NCBI RefSeq assembly: GCF_025717515.1
Contig: NZ_JAJIRN010000008.1
Location: forward strand, 186,001 to 250,000
DNA: 64,000 nucleotides
Direction: 5' to 3'
From: Roseateles oligotrophus
GTDB lineage: Bacteria; Pseudomonadota; Gammaproteobacteria; Burkholderiales; Burkholderiaceae_C
The notes beneath the pieces were generated by a model. That model made no database searches and was not told the DNA's origin. It worked only from the letters and a program-made list of their open reading frames with translations. Shown here in pieces: positions 44,619-55,900 of this stretch; the first letter of the stretch is position 1, and the number at the start of each line of letters is the position of its first letter. A program made the translations under genes and the position numbers.

Positions 44619-45614
44619 TCAGTGCATGCGGCGCGAGGGGCGCGCCGGCGGGCTGTCTTCGGGCTCTGGCGCGAGCGGCTCTTCGCCCAAGGCACCGGCC
44701 TCCAAAGCGGCGGCCGCAGCGGCTTCCTCTTCTTCGCTGGGTGGCAAGGCCCAGAAGAAGCGGTCTGGGATCGCATTGCCCATGCCGGGCCTGAAGCCGG
44801 CGTCCAGCGCCTGATCCAAAAAGGACAAGGCTTCGCCGACGGCCGAATGAATCTCCGCACCGACCGAGAGCAAGGCGGCCAACGAGGCCGACAGCGTGTC
44901 GCCGGCGCCGATGAAGCTGGCGTCCAGGCGCTCAAACTTCTCGCCGGTGATGGGGCCGAGCGGATTGGCCAGCACGTTGTCAATGAACTGGTTGGCCATG
45001 CTGATGCCGGTGACCAAGACATGGGCGGTGCCATGCTGGCCGGCAGCAACCGCCAATTCGCGCGGCGAGGCCGGGCGGTCGGCGTCCCAGTCGGGCAGCA
45101 AAAAGTCGGTCAGCGTTTTGTGGTTGCCGACCAACACATGGGTTTGCGGCAACACCAGTTCGCGGAAAGCGTCCAGATAGCTTTGCTGCTGCTCCTCATC
45201 CAGCCACGACACATTGGGCAGATAGGCAACCAGCGGCACATCGGGGTAGTCGCTCAAGACCTCGGCCACCGCGCTGATGCCTTCAGGGCTGCCGAGGAAG
45301 CCGACCTTCCAGGCCGAGATCGGCACATCTTCCAAGATCATGCGGGCTTGCTCGGCGATGGTTTCCGAGTCCAGCGTGTGGTGCTCGAAGGTCTCGGCGG
45401 TGTCCTTCAGAATGATGGATGTCACCACTGGCAGGCAGTGAGCACCCATCGCCGCAATGGTGGCGATGTCACATCCGAGGCCACCGGCGCCGCTGGCTTC
45501 GCTGGCGTTAAAGCTCATGACGCAAGCAGGGGCCTGAGCTTCTTCTTGATCTTCAAGGCTCATCGCAGGGTCGACGACGGCCGCTGAGGTGGCTGGTATA
45601 GCGGTTTTGTTCAT
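44619..45614 (-). CDS. thiD: hydroxymethylpyrimidine/phosphomethylpyrimidine kinase-like protein
   Basis: ThiD phosphorylates the thiamine pyrimidine precursor. The 331-residue product has the ribokinase-fold ThiD motifs SGAGGLGCDIATIAAMGAH near residue 43 and ITGEKFERLDASFIGAGDTLSA near 227, where the GAGD anion hole and catalytic Asp lie. Compared with the usual ~265 residues it has about 30 extra N-terminal and a ~45-residue acidic Ala/Glu/Pro-rich C-terminal tail. The N-terminal motif (SFNASEASGAGG) departs from the classic GSDPSGGAG, so substrate range may differ. No TPP riboswitch is seen upstream. Confidence 0.8.
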   Translation of the reverse strand: MNKTAIPATSAAVVDPAMSLEDQEEAQAPACVMSFNASEASGAGGLGCDIATIAAMGAHCLPVVTSIILKDTAETFEHHTLDSETIAEQARMILEDVPISAWKVGFLGSPEGISAVAEVLSDYPDVPLVAYLPNVSWLDEEQQQSYLDAFRELVLPQTHVLVGNHKTLTDFLLPDWDADRPASPRELAVAAGQHGTAHVLVTGISMANQFIDNVLANPLGPITGEKFERLDASFIGAGDTLSASLAALLSVGAEIHSAVGEALSFLDQALDAGFRPGMGNAIPDRFFWALPPSEEEEAAAAAALEAGALGEEPLAPEPEDSPPARPSRRMH

Positions 45615-45797
45615 GACTTTGCGGCGCGATCGGACTGGTTCTGCAACGCTTTGGTAAATGCTGCAATAGGCTGGCCGCAGGCGGCAATGGACCAGGCCGG
45701 ATCCTTGTCGCGGGTGAAATGTGCAATATGCACTAAGACCGGATCAGCTATTGCATCCTTGACGGTTCACCAGCAACGGCGGACTTGTCCGGCGTGG

Positions 45798-45817
45798 CTA
45801 CAATCTTTGCATTGTAG
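45798..45817. promoter_or_regulatory. palindrome over a -10-like hexamer upstream of rubredoxin
   Basis: CTACAAT (45798-45804) is repeated in inverted order as ATTGTAG (45811-45817) around a 6-bp spacer. The left arm contains TACAAT, a fair sigma-70 -10 box; no good -35 sits 17 bp upstream. The palindrome lies 21 bp before the rubredoxin GTG and is shaped like an operator for a dimeric regulator. Confidence 0.45.
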
Positions 45818-45838
45818 TGAGCAAAAAAGATACCTATC

Positions 45839-46018
45839 GTGACCGAAGCTAGTGCTAGTACTTGGATGTGCCTGATCTGTGGCTGGATTTACGACGAGGC
45901 AACAGGTGACCCCGAACATGGCATCGCGCCCGGTACCTTGTGGGCCGACGTCGATATGAATTGGACCTGCCCCGAATGCGGGGCGCGCAAAGATGACTTT
46001 GAAATGGTCCGCATTTAA
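45839..46018 (+). CDS. rubredoxin
   Basis: This short gene encodes 59 residues. It reads TWMCLICGWIYDEATGDPEH, ends WTCPECGARKDDFEMV, and has the two CxxC knuckles (residues 11-14 and 44-47) that hold a single iron. Rubredoxin is a small cytoplasmic one-electron carrier. The start is GTG 45839, giving an eight-residue lead before the conserved Trp; a Met at residue 10 is too late. It stands first in the pilG-chpA cluster, a conserved Burkholderiales neighbour whose functional link to pili is unknown. Confidence 0.95.
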   Translation: MTEASASTWMCLICGWIYDEATGDPEHGIAPGTLWADVDMNWTCPECGARKDDFEMVRI

Positions 46019-46127
46019 TCTTCAGCCGGTTGGCGTAACAATGCGTGACGGCCAGCCCGGCATGTAACACTGCGCTTGTTTGCGGCGCTAGGGCAGGCCA
46101 CTCGTTTGTTGGCAAGGGGAGAATAGC

Positions 46128-46553
46128 TTGGACGTACAAGTTCCTGAAGGCAACGCTACTGGCAGTGCAATTGGCAACGAGGCTGCGGCCAAGGTGTTGG
46201 TCATTGATGACAGCAACACCATTCGGCGCAGCGCTGAAATCTTCCTCAAACAAGGCGGGCATGAAGTGGTGCTGGCCGAAGACGGCTTCGATGCCCTCGC
46301 CAAGCTGAGTGACTACAAGCCGGATCTGGTGTTCTGTGACATCTTGATGCCGCGTCTGGATGGCTATCAAACCTGCGCCATCATCAAGCGCAATCCGGTC
46401 TTCGCTGGCGTGCCGGTGATCATGCTGTCCAGCAAGGATGGCCTGTTCGACAAGGCCCGTGGCCGCATGGTTGGCTCGCAGGACTATCTGACCAAACCCT
46501 TCACCAAAGATCAACTGCTGAAAGCGGTGCTCGCGCATCGGCGTGGTGTTTGA
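46128..46553 (+). CDS. pilG: type IV pilus response regulator PilG
   Basis: PilG is the single-domain CheY-like regulator of the Pil-Chp system that promotes pilus extension through PilB. The 141-residue product has an N-terminal extension (about 1-20) and one receiver domain: acidic DDSNT near 27, phosphoacceptor Asp in FCDILMPRLDGY near 72, and Lys in TKPFT near 124. The start is TTG 46128 with AAGGGGAG upstream. It is followed after 62 bp by pilH. Confidence 0.93.
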   Translation: MDVQVPEGNATGSAIGNEAAAKVLVIDDSNTIRRSAEIFLKQGGHEVVLAEDGFDALAKLSDYKPDLVFCDILMPRLDGYQTCAIIKRNPVFAGVPVIMLSSKDGLFDKARGRMVGSQDYLTKPFTKDQLLKAVLAHRRGV

Positions 46554-46615
46554 TGCGCACTCATTCGCAGCCAGACTTGATGGCCGCCGTCGCCGCCCAG
46601 GCTTGAGGAAAACCT

Positions 46616-46981
46616 ATGCCTATTCAAAAAATCTTGCTGGTCGATGATTCAAAGACCGAATTGCACGTCCTGAGCGACATGCTGATCAAACGCGGCTTTT
46701 CGGTGCGCACGGCTGAAAATGGCGAGGAGGCCATGAAGCGCTTGGCCGAAGAGACGCCCGATCTGATCTTGATGGATGTGGTGATGCCGGGGCAAAACGG
46801 CTTTCAACTGACTCGCACCATTACACGTGACGATCGGTTTGCCGGTGTGCCCGTCATCATGTGCACCAGCAAGGGACAGGAGACCGACAAGGTCTGGGGT
46901 ATGCGCCAGGGCGCGCGCGACTATGTCGTCAAGCCGGTCAAGGCCGAGGAATTGCTGGCCAAGATCAAGGCTTTGGGCTAA
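46616..46981 (+). CDS. pilH: type IV pilus response regulator PilH
   Basis: PilH is the second CheY-like regulator of the Pil-Chp system, thought to favour retraction or act as a phosphate sink. The 121-residue product is one receiver domain: LLVDDSKTE near residue 7, phosphoacceptor in LMDVVMPGQNGF near 52, and VVKPVKAEE near 105. A GAGGAAAA ribosome-binding site precedes the ATG. pilI starts 15 bp downstream. Confidence 0.93.
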   Translation: MPIQKILLVDDSKTELHVLSDMLIKRGFSVRTAENGEEAMKRLAEETPDLILMDVVMPGQNGFQLTRTITRDDRFAGVPVIMCTSKGQETDKVWGMRQGARDYVVKPVKAEELLAKIKALG

Positions 46982-46996
46982 AGCTCCCTTCAAGCG

Positions 46997-47554
46997 ATGA
47001 GTAATAAGCAAGCTCTGCGGGAACTTCAGCATCGTTTGGCGCAGCGCATGCAAGATGCGCGCGAACAAAAAACCGAGGTCGCCAGTTGGCTGGCCGTTGA
47101 ATGTGCCGGTTATGGTCTGCTCTTGTCCTTGAAGCAGGCCGCCGAAATATTCACGCCGGTCACCATCAAGCCCGTGCCTTACGCTCAGCCTTGGTTGGTG
47201 GGGGTCGCGAATTTGCGCGGAGGCCTGTTCACGGTGATTGATTTGGCGGTGTTTCTGGGCCTGCGCGAGGGCGGCGGCACGCGTTCGGATATGCGGGCCG
47301 ATACAGCGCAAACGCGCTTGGTGTCCTTGAGCCCCGAGTTGAATATCAATTGCGCCTTGTTGGTTGACCGGCTTGTCGGTCTGCGCGGGGATGAGCAATT
47401 GACGCTGGAGCCGGTGCTGACGAACCCCCTCGACGGGGCCGTGCGACCCCGATTTGCCGGCCCGCATATGCGTGATGCAGAGGGTCGATCCTGGCAACAA
47501 CTGCATTTGGATGCCCTTTCTAAGCATGAACAGTTCTTGCGAGTTGTGGTTTGA
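46997..47554 (+). CDS. pilI: CheW-like coupling protein PilI
   Basis: PilI couples the receptor PilJ to the kinase ChpA. The 185-residue product has one CheW domain (about 35-180), with VKPVPYAQPWLVGVANLRG-type docking motif (KPVPYAQPWLVGVANLRGG split near residue 57) and LVDRLVGLRGDE near 122. Length is typical of PilI. It lies between pilH and pilJ in one transcription unit. Confidence 0.92.
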   Translation: MSNKQALRELQHRLAQRMQDAREQKTEVASWLAVECAGYGLLLSLKQAAEIFTPVTIKPVPYAQPWLVGVANLRGGLFTVIDLAVFLGLREGGGTRSDMRADTAQTRLVSLSPELNINCALLVDRLVGLRGDEQLTLEPVLTNPLDGAVRPRFAGPHMRDAEGRSWQQLHLDALSKHEQFLRVVV

Positions 47555-47616
47555 TTCGGAGTTAGCAAGTACAAGCTAGGGCTATGCCCGCTAAACAAAC
47601 GAAAAACGAGGGTGAG

Positions 47617-49920
47617 ATGAGCTTCCTGGACAAGATCAAGAACCTGGGCAAGACCGAGGCCGAGCTGGCAAGCGAGGCGCATGCCGCTTCCATCCAGTCA
47701 GGCGCTGCCTTGCCAACATCCTCGCTTGGCCTAGATACAGCGGGCAGGCCGTCTGGCGCCTCTTCGTCGATCATCGCCGAGGCCTTGCCGACAGAAGTCG
47801 CCAGCACCGAGTTTGGCGAGACCACCGCCACTTTTGCGTCCACGGTGTCGGCAACCGATACCAGTGTTCACAAGACCGTCGCAGCCAAACCCCGCAGTGG
47901 GCGCCACCAAGCGGTGCTGACGGCGCTGGTGGCTTTGGGTTTGTTGGGCACTGCCGCCACGGTCAGCTTGAGTTTGCTGGGCGCCTCGCGCAGTGCCGCA
48001 CAAGTGCGGGCAACGGGTCAGGCCTTGATGCACTCGCAGCGCATGGCCAAGTCCGTTTCGGCGGCTTTGATCGGCAATCCGACTGCATTTTCTGAACTGA
48101 AAGAAAGTACCGGCATCCTGAGTTCGGTGGTGGCCAATTTGCGTAGCGGCGAAGGGCCGCTGGCCGCCGCGCCGGCCGCAGTGCAAGCGAGTTTGGATAC
48201 GGTGATGCCGCTGGTCGAGCGGGCGGCAAAAAGTGGTCAATTGGTGCAGTCGCAAGAAAAAGTCTTGACCGACGTGGCGGTGGCCTTGCGGGCGATCAAT
48301 CGCCAGTCGGCTGATCTGCTCGAAAGCGCCGAGGCCGTCTCGGCCGAATCTTTGCAGCAGGGCGGATCGGCAGGCGAAATCGCGGCCGCCGGTCAATTGG
48401 TGATGCTGACCCAACGGATTGGCAAGAGTGCCAATGAATTCCTGACCCAGGAGGGCGTCAGCCCCGAGGCGGTGTTCTTGTTGGGCAAGGATTTGAATTC
48501 TTTCAAGTTGATCACGGACGCGATGATCAATGGCAGCGTTGAGTTGCATTTGGCCGCGGCCAAGGATGGCCAACTACGAGCGCGTCTGCAGACCCTGATC
48601 AAACAGTATGAGCAGACGCGTACCCAAGCGACGGCAATTTTGGGTAATTTGCAGGGCTTGGTGTCGGCACGCGAGGCGCAGAGCAGCATTCTTGGCGATA
48701 GCGAAGGCTTGCGCAAAGGCCTTGAGCAAGTCGCTTTGGAGCTCGAGTCGGCGGGGGGCGTCAACATCGCTTTGCTGGGATTGATGCTGGCCTCGTTGAC
48801 GGCGCTGGTGATCGGAGCTTTTGGTTTCTTGCGCCTTTATGTGAACGATCAAGGCCAGCGTGCGCTGATGGCGGAAGCGCAAAAGGCCGAGGCCGAGGCA
48901 CAGGAACAAGAAGCCAAACGCGTCAATGATGCCAATCAGGGCGCCATCTTGCGTCTGATGAACGAGTTGCAGGCGGTTGCCGAGGGTGACCTGACCCAAC
49001 AAGCCACCGTTACCGAAGACATCACCGGCGCGATCGCAGACTCGGTCAACTACACCGTCGAAGAGTTGCGTAACTTGGTCAGCCAGGTGCAGATCACGGC
49101 CGCACGTGTGACCGACACAACGGGCCAAGTCGACCAGACTTCGACCGACCTGCTCGCGGCATCGAAAGAGCAATTGCACGAAATTCGCTCCACCGGCGAA
49201 GCGGTTCTGCAGATGGCGGGCCGTTTCAACGAGGTGTCGAATCAAGCCCAGGCCACCGCCACCGTCGCGCGCCAATCGCGTGAGGCGGCCGAGTCCGGTC
49301 TGCAGGCGATGCAGAACAATATCAGCGGCATGAACTCGATCCGCGAGCATATCCAGGAGACCTCCAAGCGCATCAAGCGCCTGGGCGAGTCATCGCAGGA
49401 AATTGGCGAAATTACCGAGCTGATTTCCGACATTACCGAACAAACCAACGTGCTGGCGCTGAATGCGGCGATCCAGGCGGCGTCTGCCGGTGAAGCCGGG
49501 CGCGGCTTCTCGGTGGTGGCCGAGGAAGTGCAGCGTCTGGCCGAGCGTTCGGGCGACGCGACACGGCAGATTGCGGCGCTGGTCAAGACGATTCAAACCG
49601 ACACCCATGACGCGGTGGCCGCGATGGAACGCTCGACGCTGGGTGTGGTGCAAGGCACGCGCTTGTCCGACGCGGCCGGCCGCGCCTTGGAGGAGATTGA
49701 CTCGGTGTCTCGGCGCCTGGACGAATTGATCGCACAGATTTCCGCTCAGGCGCTCAGCGAGGCCCATTCGGCCAACGAGGTGGCCGCCAATATTCAGCAT
49801 ATTTTTGCGGTGACCGAGCAAACCAGTGAGGGCACGCGTTCGACCGCCCAGATGGTGCATGAATTGTCCCGTTCGGCAGACGCGCTGAAGCAGTCGGTGG
49901 CTCGCTTCAAAGTCGCCTGA
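47617..49920 (+). CDS. pilJ: methyl-accepting chemotaxis protein PilJ
   Basis: PilJ is the receptor of the Pil-Chp array, sensing surface contact or pilin. The 767-residue product has a cytoplasmic N-terminus, a first membrane helix (about 90-112), a PilJ-type periplasmic region (about 115-385), a second helix (about 388-412) and HAMP (about 415-480). The signalling domain has the hairpin tip [18 protein letters not shown] near residue 615 and [16 protein letters not shown]. The start at 47617 ([12 protein letters not shown]) has GAGGGTGAG just upstream; an in-frame ATG at 47584 is an alternative. Confidence 0.93.
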   Translation: MSFLDKIKNLGKTEAELASEAHAASIQSGAALPTSSLGLDTAGRPSGASSSIIAEALPTEVASTEFGETTATFASTVSATDTSVHKTVAAKPRSGRHQAVLTALVALGLLGTAATVSLSLLGASRSAAQVRATGQALMHSQRMAKSVSAALIGNPTAFSELKESTGILSSVVANLRSGEGPLAAAPAAVQASLDTVMPLVERAAKSGQLVQSQEKVLTDVAVALRAINRQSADLLESAEAVSAESLQQGGSAGEIAAAGQLVMLTQRIGKSANEFLTQEGVSPEAVFLLGKDLNSFKLITDAMINGSVELHLAAAKDGQLRARLQTLIKQYEQTRTQATAILGNLQGLVSAREAQSSILGDSEGLRKGLEQVALELESAGGVNIALLGLMLASLTALVIGAFGFLRLYVNDQGQRALMAEAQKAEAEAQEQEAKRVNDANQGAILRLMNELQAVAEGDLTQQATVTEDITGAIADSVNYTVEELRNLVSQVQITAARVTDTTGQVDQTSTDLLAASKEQLHEIRSTGEAVLQMAGRFNEVSNQAQATATVARQSREAAESGLQAMQNNISGMNSIREHIQETSKRIKRLGESSQEIGEITELISDITEQTNVLALNAAIQAASAGEAGRGFSVVAEEVQRLAERSGDATRQIAALVKTIQTDTHDAVAAMERSTLGVVQGTRLSDAAGRALEEIDSVSRRLDELIAQISAQALSEAHSANEVAANIQHIFAVTEQTSEGTRSTAQMVHELSRSADALKQSVARFKVA

Positions 49921-49935
49921 GGGCAGGGATCAAGC

Positions 49936-52900
49936 ATGGATATTGCACGCGACTCGGAGTTGCCAGCGGATCTCAGCCCTCTTGCTTGGGTGCAAGAGGA
50001 ACTGCGACGCTCGCTTGAGGCGGTTCATAAAGCCTTGCGCCGCTTGCTGCGCGATGGCGAAAGTCGTTCGACGATGGCCGCCGGCTTCGTCGCCGATGGC
50101 TTGTCCGGCCTGCCGGTCAACGCCAGCCTGCAGGCCGCAGTGCAGGCCGCCGCCGCACAGTTGCACCAAGTGGCCGGGGTGCTGGCCTTGGTGGGCTTGC
50201 CGGCCGGCTCCTTGGTCTTGCGTGCCGCCGAACAAGCGGTCGCCGACTTGGCCGAACATCCGAACAGTATCGACTTGATCCGCGTTGAGACCATTGAGCG
50301 TGCCAACTTCGCCTTGCTGTCGCTGATCGCTCGGATGTTGGCCGCTGGTTCGTCATCGGGCCAAAGCTCCAGCCAAGTCTCCACCTTGAGTCTGTTCCCG
50401 GCCTATCGGGAATTGCAGACGATGAACGGCGCCGAGCGTATTCATCCGGCCGATCTGTGGCAATTTGAGTGGAGCTGGCACAGCTTGCCGGACGACCCAC
50501 GCGCGCACGCATTGCCGGCGACGTCGGTTCGCCCCGCTTTCGAGGCCGCCTTGCTCAAACATATGCGGGCGCCCAGCCCCGAACATGCGCGGATATTGAG
50601 TGAGCTCAGCGCAGGCCTGGCTGCAGGCTTGCAACAGCCTCACTCCAAAACGCTCTGGCAGTTGGCCGCCGCGGTGTTCGAGGCGCAAGCCTTGGGCTTG
50701 CTGGAGGTTGACGCCTTCGTCAAGCGCCTGGGTTCGCGTTTGTTGTCGCAGATGCGTGCGGTGGCGCAGGGCGATGCGGGGGTAAACGAGCGACTGGCGA
50801 AAGACTTGCTGTTCTTTTGCGCGCAGAGCCGTGTCACAGCAGCTGCTCAACCGGCGCTGCGCCTGCACGCTGCTTTGGCAAGTTATGGGCTTTTGGAGTC
50901 GGTTCCGGGCGACTACGAAGACGAGACCTTGGGTCGTATTGACCCCGCCTGGGTGACGCAGGCAAGGCGCCGAGTGGTGTCGGCCAAGGATTCCTGGGGC
51001 AGTGCGGCCGAAGGCGACAGCCATCGCGCCACCGCTCTGAACGAGCAATTCGTGGCCTTGGCGGAATCCTTGCAAAAGCTGTTCCCGAGTGGCGAGGTTT
51101 TGGCCGAGTCCTTGCAGCGTGCCGTTGTGGCGACATTGCGTTCGGCCGAGCCGCCGCCGCCCGCGTTGGCCATGGAAGTGGCAACCAGCCTGCTTTATGT
51201 TGAGGCGGCGCTGGATGATGCGGCCTTTGATCAGCCCGAACAAGCCGAGCGCGTGCGCCGCTTGGCGGGCCGGGTCGAAGCGGTCGCCCGTGGCGGCGAG
51301 CCCGAGCCCTTGGAAGCTTGGATGGAGGATCTGTACCGGCGGGTTTCCGATCACCAGACGCTCGGCAGTGTGGTGCAGGAACTGCGAGTCAGCTTGTCTG
51401 AGATCGAGCGCCAGGCGGACGAGTATTTCCGTGACCCGAGCCAGCGCGAGCGCTTGATACCGGTGCCGGGTCAATTGCAGGCGATGCGCGGCGTGCTGAC
51501 GGTGCTGGGCCTGGACCAGGCCTCGCACGCCTGTTTGCGCATGCGCGATGAGGTTGATGAGTTGACCAATACCGAGGTCGATGTCGAACGCGGCGGGCCG
51601 CGAGAGTTGTTTGACCGTTTGGCCAATAACCTGGGCGCCTTGGGTTTCCTGATTGATATGTTGAGCGTGCAGCCGCAACTGGCCAAGCGCATGTTCGTCT
51701 TTGATGAGGCCAGCGGCCGCCTCAATCCGGTGATGGGCCGGCGCAGCGACGCCGCGCAACGCCGACCGATGAATCCGCCGGTGCTGCGCACGCAAGACAT
51801 GGTCGAGCCCTTGGCCGTGACCTCGCTGCCGGAGTTGGTCGATCAAGTCGAACTGCCGGTGCTGAGCTTGCCGCTTGAATTGGCGGTAAGCAGTCGGCCG
51901 GTCGAAGCGGGACCGACATTGAGTCTGGCGCCGCAGGAGGAAGCTCCGAGCTTGCCAGGGGCACCGGCTCTTGCGCCCGTACCTGCACCTTCGCCTTCGC
52001 CAGCCCCCGCCCCGTTGCCAGCGCCCGTGCCGGTGATGGCCAGCGCGCATGACCCGGAGATGCAGGAAATCTTCCTTGAGGAGGCCGGCGAGGTTTTGGC
52101 CAATGTTCGGCAAGCGCTGACCGCCTTGCAGCAAAATCCGCAAGAGCGCGAGGCGATGACGGTGTTGCGTCGCGCCTTCCACACGCTCAAGGGCAGTGCC
52201 CGCATGGTCGGGCTTGATTCCTTTGGCGAAGGCGCCTGGGCCTGCGAACAGTTGTACAACGCCCGCCTGGGCGAGGCTGCCCCACATGGTGATGCCGGCT
52301 TGCTGGGCTTTACCGGCGAGGCTCTTGACTACCTCGGCGACTGGTGTGAGCAGATCGCCAGCAATCAAGTTGTTTCCCATGTAGCGGAGCCCTTGCGGCG
52401 CGGAGCCGATGCCTTGCGTTTGGGGCAGGAGCCGGTGCCGGTGGAATGGCCGCTCACGTCGATTGAGGCGCCCTCGGCCGATTTCTTGGAGCAGGGTGGC
52501 GGAGCCGCTAAAGAGCAGCCTGTTGAGGCCGGTCTTGAGCCCTTCGAGTTGCTCGATCTGCGTGAATTGGCGGAGCCGAGCGAGGCGCTGGAACAGGCCG
52601 AGCCGCTTGATTTGCCCCCCTTGTCCGCGCACGAACTCTTGCCTTCACCGCTGCCAGCGGCCGAGCCGGCCGAAGAGCCAGAAGAGCTAGAAGAGGCCGG
52701 CGCAGACCTTGCCGAAGTCTTGCCCTTCGAGCTCGATCTTCCCATGGAGCCGGCCGAGGCCCTTGGGGCTGCATTTGAGTTGCCCGATTTTGAACTCAGA
52801 TTGGATCTTGGCGAAGAGGTTCCAGAGAGCTTCGTGAGCAGCTCAAGCGTGATATTGGATGAGCCAACCCTGGAGCTTGAGCCTGAAATTGAGCTTGCGC

Positions 52901-55900
52901 CAGGCAATATGGTCGAGCCCATCATCGCGCGCACGCCGCCGCGTGGCTTCGAGCCCGTCTTGGTCATTGGCGGGCGCCAGGCTTTTGAGGCCGAAGCAGC
53001 GGGCGAACCGGACCAACTGCTCCGGCCCGAGTTGCTGGATGAGTCGCTAGACGAACAATTCAAGATGATCGGGAATCTGCCCGTCAAGCTTGAGTTGTTC
53101 AATATTTTTCTCAATGAGGCCGATGAGCTGTCGCGCCGTTTGGCCACCAGCCTGGCCGAGTGGGCACTCGAATTGAATCGGCCGGTGCCGGCCAATTGCG
53201 AGGCCTTGGCCCATGCCCTTTCGGGCAGCGCTGCAGCGGTCAAGTTCGATGATTTGGCGCTCTTGACCCGGGCAATGGAGCATGCCTTGGGTCGGGCAGC
53301 GCGCGCCAGTCGCTACAGCGAGGCCGAGGCGCAAATGTTTGTCGGAGCGGCCGAGCAGGTGCGCCATCTGCTGCATCAATTCGCGGCCGGTTTCCTGAAG
53401 TCTTTTGATCCCGTCACGCTCGAGCAACTGCGTGCGTACGAGCCCAATCTCGAACCGAATAGCCGCTTTGGCGAGCTGACCGATCTTGAGGATAACGGCT
53501 TGCACTGGCGCGATTCGAGGCCGGGCGAGGCGCAAGCGGAGCCAGAAGAGATCGAGGCGCTGGAGCCGATTGCGCCGCTTGAGTTTGGCACCGCGCTGAC
53601 ACCTTCGGCCGATGCCGATGAAGTCGAACCGGGTCTGCCCGACGAGATCGACCCGGTCTTGCTGCCGATTTTCGAAGAAGAGGCTCGCGACCTGCTGCAC
53701 GATCTGCATGGCGCGCTGCGCGAATGGGTCGCCAAGCCCAGCGATTTGCGTTGTGCCTCTGCGTGCATGCGGGCGCTTCACACTCTCAAGGGCGGGGCGC
53801 GACTGACCGGCGCGATGCGTTTGGGTGAGCAAGCGCATGCTTTGGAGTCGGCGCTTGAACGGGCCGTCGCCAATGGCTTGCCTTTACCGGCCGATCTGCT
53901 CGGGCTGCAGGCTGCCGCCGATGCACTTGAGGCCAGCTTCGAGCAATTGGGCGTGCCACAGCCTACGCTCCCGGTTGCTGCGCCCGCAACGGAAATGTTT
54001 GCCGAGGCGGAGCCGGAGTTGGCCCCCGCATTGGCCGAAGCCGCGCCGAGCGAAACGATTGAAGCCCTTGAGCCCGCCTTGCCGGTGCCGGAGTTGGTGC
54101 CGGATCTGGTCGAAGCGCCGGCAGCAAGCGAAGTTGCGGAGCTTGCCGAAGCCACCGAAGCGCTAGAGGTCGTCGAGCCGGCATTGCCCGAGCCGCTCAA
54201 GCAAGCTGCAGCCGGGCCGCAAATCGACTGGTCGCGCTTCGCTGAGCCGCCACTGGATGAGAATGCCGCCGAGGCTTCGGCGACCGGTCTGCAAGCGATG
54301 GTGCGGGTGCGTGGCAGCATGCTGGAGCGCATGGCCGCACAGGCCGGCGAGGTCAGCATTCGGCGCGCGCGGCTGGAGTCCGAGTTGGCGCAGATGAAGA
54401 GCAGCCTGCTTGATCTGGATGACAACTTGGGTCGTCTGCGGGCGCAGCTTCGTGAACTGGAGTTGCAGGCCGAGTCGCAAATGGGTGGCCAGCAAGAGCT
54501 GCAGCAAGCCAAGGCCAAGGTCGGTGGGGCCGACTTTGATCCGCTGGAGTTTGATCGCTACACGCGCTTCCAAGAATTGACCCGCATGATGGCCGAGTCG
54601 GTTGGCGACGTGGCCACGGTGCAGCGCGCCTTGCAGCGCAATGTGCAGTTAGGTGAAGATGAGTTGGCCGCGCAGTCGCGATTGACACGCGAGTTGCAAG
54701 ACGATCTGCTGCGCACGCGCATGGTCGAGTTTGAAAGCTTGGCCGAGCGTCTGCATCGGGTGGTGCGCCAGGCGGCGCGCGACGCCGGGCGGCAAGCGCG
54801 GCTGGAGATTGTTGGCGCGCAGACCGAGCTGGACCGCAGCGTTCTCGAGCGCATGGCGGGCGCATTCGAGCATCTGCTGCGCAATAGCGTCAGCCACGGC
54901 ATCGAGCCGGCCGAGACCCGCGTGGCCGCCGGCAAGGATCCCGTCGGCACCTTGCGTTTGGCGGTGCGCCAAGAAGGCAATGAGGTCTTGCTGACCTTCA
55001 GCGATGACGGGGGCGGCTTGGATCTGCAGCGCATCCGTGCGCGTGGGCTCCATCTGGGCTTGATCAAGGCTGACGCCGATGCCAGTGAAGAGGCCGCGCT
55101 GATGCAGCTGATCTTCACGCCCGGTTTTTCGACCGCGGCTCAGGTGACCGAGTTGTCCGGGCGCGGTGTCGGCATGGACGTGGTCCGAGCCGAAGTCAGC
55201 ACTCTTGGGGGCTCGATCGAGACCAGCTCGGTGCCCGGTCAGGGCACCAGTTTCACGCTGCGCCTGCCGCTGACCACGGCCCTGACCCAGGTGGTGCTGC
55301 TGCGTTGTGGCGAGCAGACGGTGGCCGTGCCGGCGGGTTTGATGGATTCTTTGCAGCGCGTGCCGACCGATCAAGTCGAGGCCGCCTATGCCAGCGGGCA
55401 TTTGCAGTTTGGCGGCGAGACCTTGCCTTTTTATTGGCTGGGCGGCCTGCTGGGCTTGGCCGGTCGTGGCCTTGGTCATGGCAAGCATATGTCGGTGGTG
55501 CTGGTGCGCAGCGCTCAACAGCGCATCGCCTTGCATGTCGACGAGGTCTTGGGTAACCAGGAAGTCGTGGTCAAGAATCTGGGTCCGCAATTGAGTCGGG
55601 TGCCGGGTCTTGCCGGCATCAGCTTGCTGGCCTCGGGCGAGGTTGCCTTGATCTACAACCCGGTCGCCTTGGCCACTTGGTATGGCTTGGCCGCGCAGCA
55701 GCGTTTGGAGCAGATTCGCCAGGCCGCTAAGCAAGACGGCCCGGTTCTTCCGATCGAGGCGGAGCAGGCTTTGGCGCCGCTGGTGTTGGTGGTCGATGAT
55801 TCTTTGACGGTACGCCGTGTCACCCAACGCTTGTTGGAGCGCGAGGGCTACCGGGTGCAGTTGGCCAAGGATGGTTTGGATGCAATGGAGTGCCTGGCCG

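Noticed and set aside
45615-45838. Possible TPP riboswitch upstream of the thiD-like gene
   Set aside because: The conserved CTGAGA-type core of TPP riboswitches is not seen on the minus strand in this interval.
50353-52632. A 759-codon open frame on the minus strand opposite chpA
   Set aside because: It is rich in Arg, Gln, His and Leu as expected for the complement of GC-rich codons. It has no recognisable motif, and chpA on the plus strand is certain.
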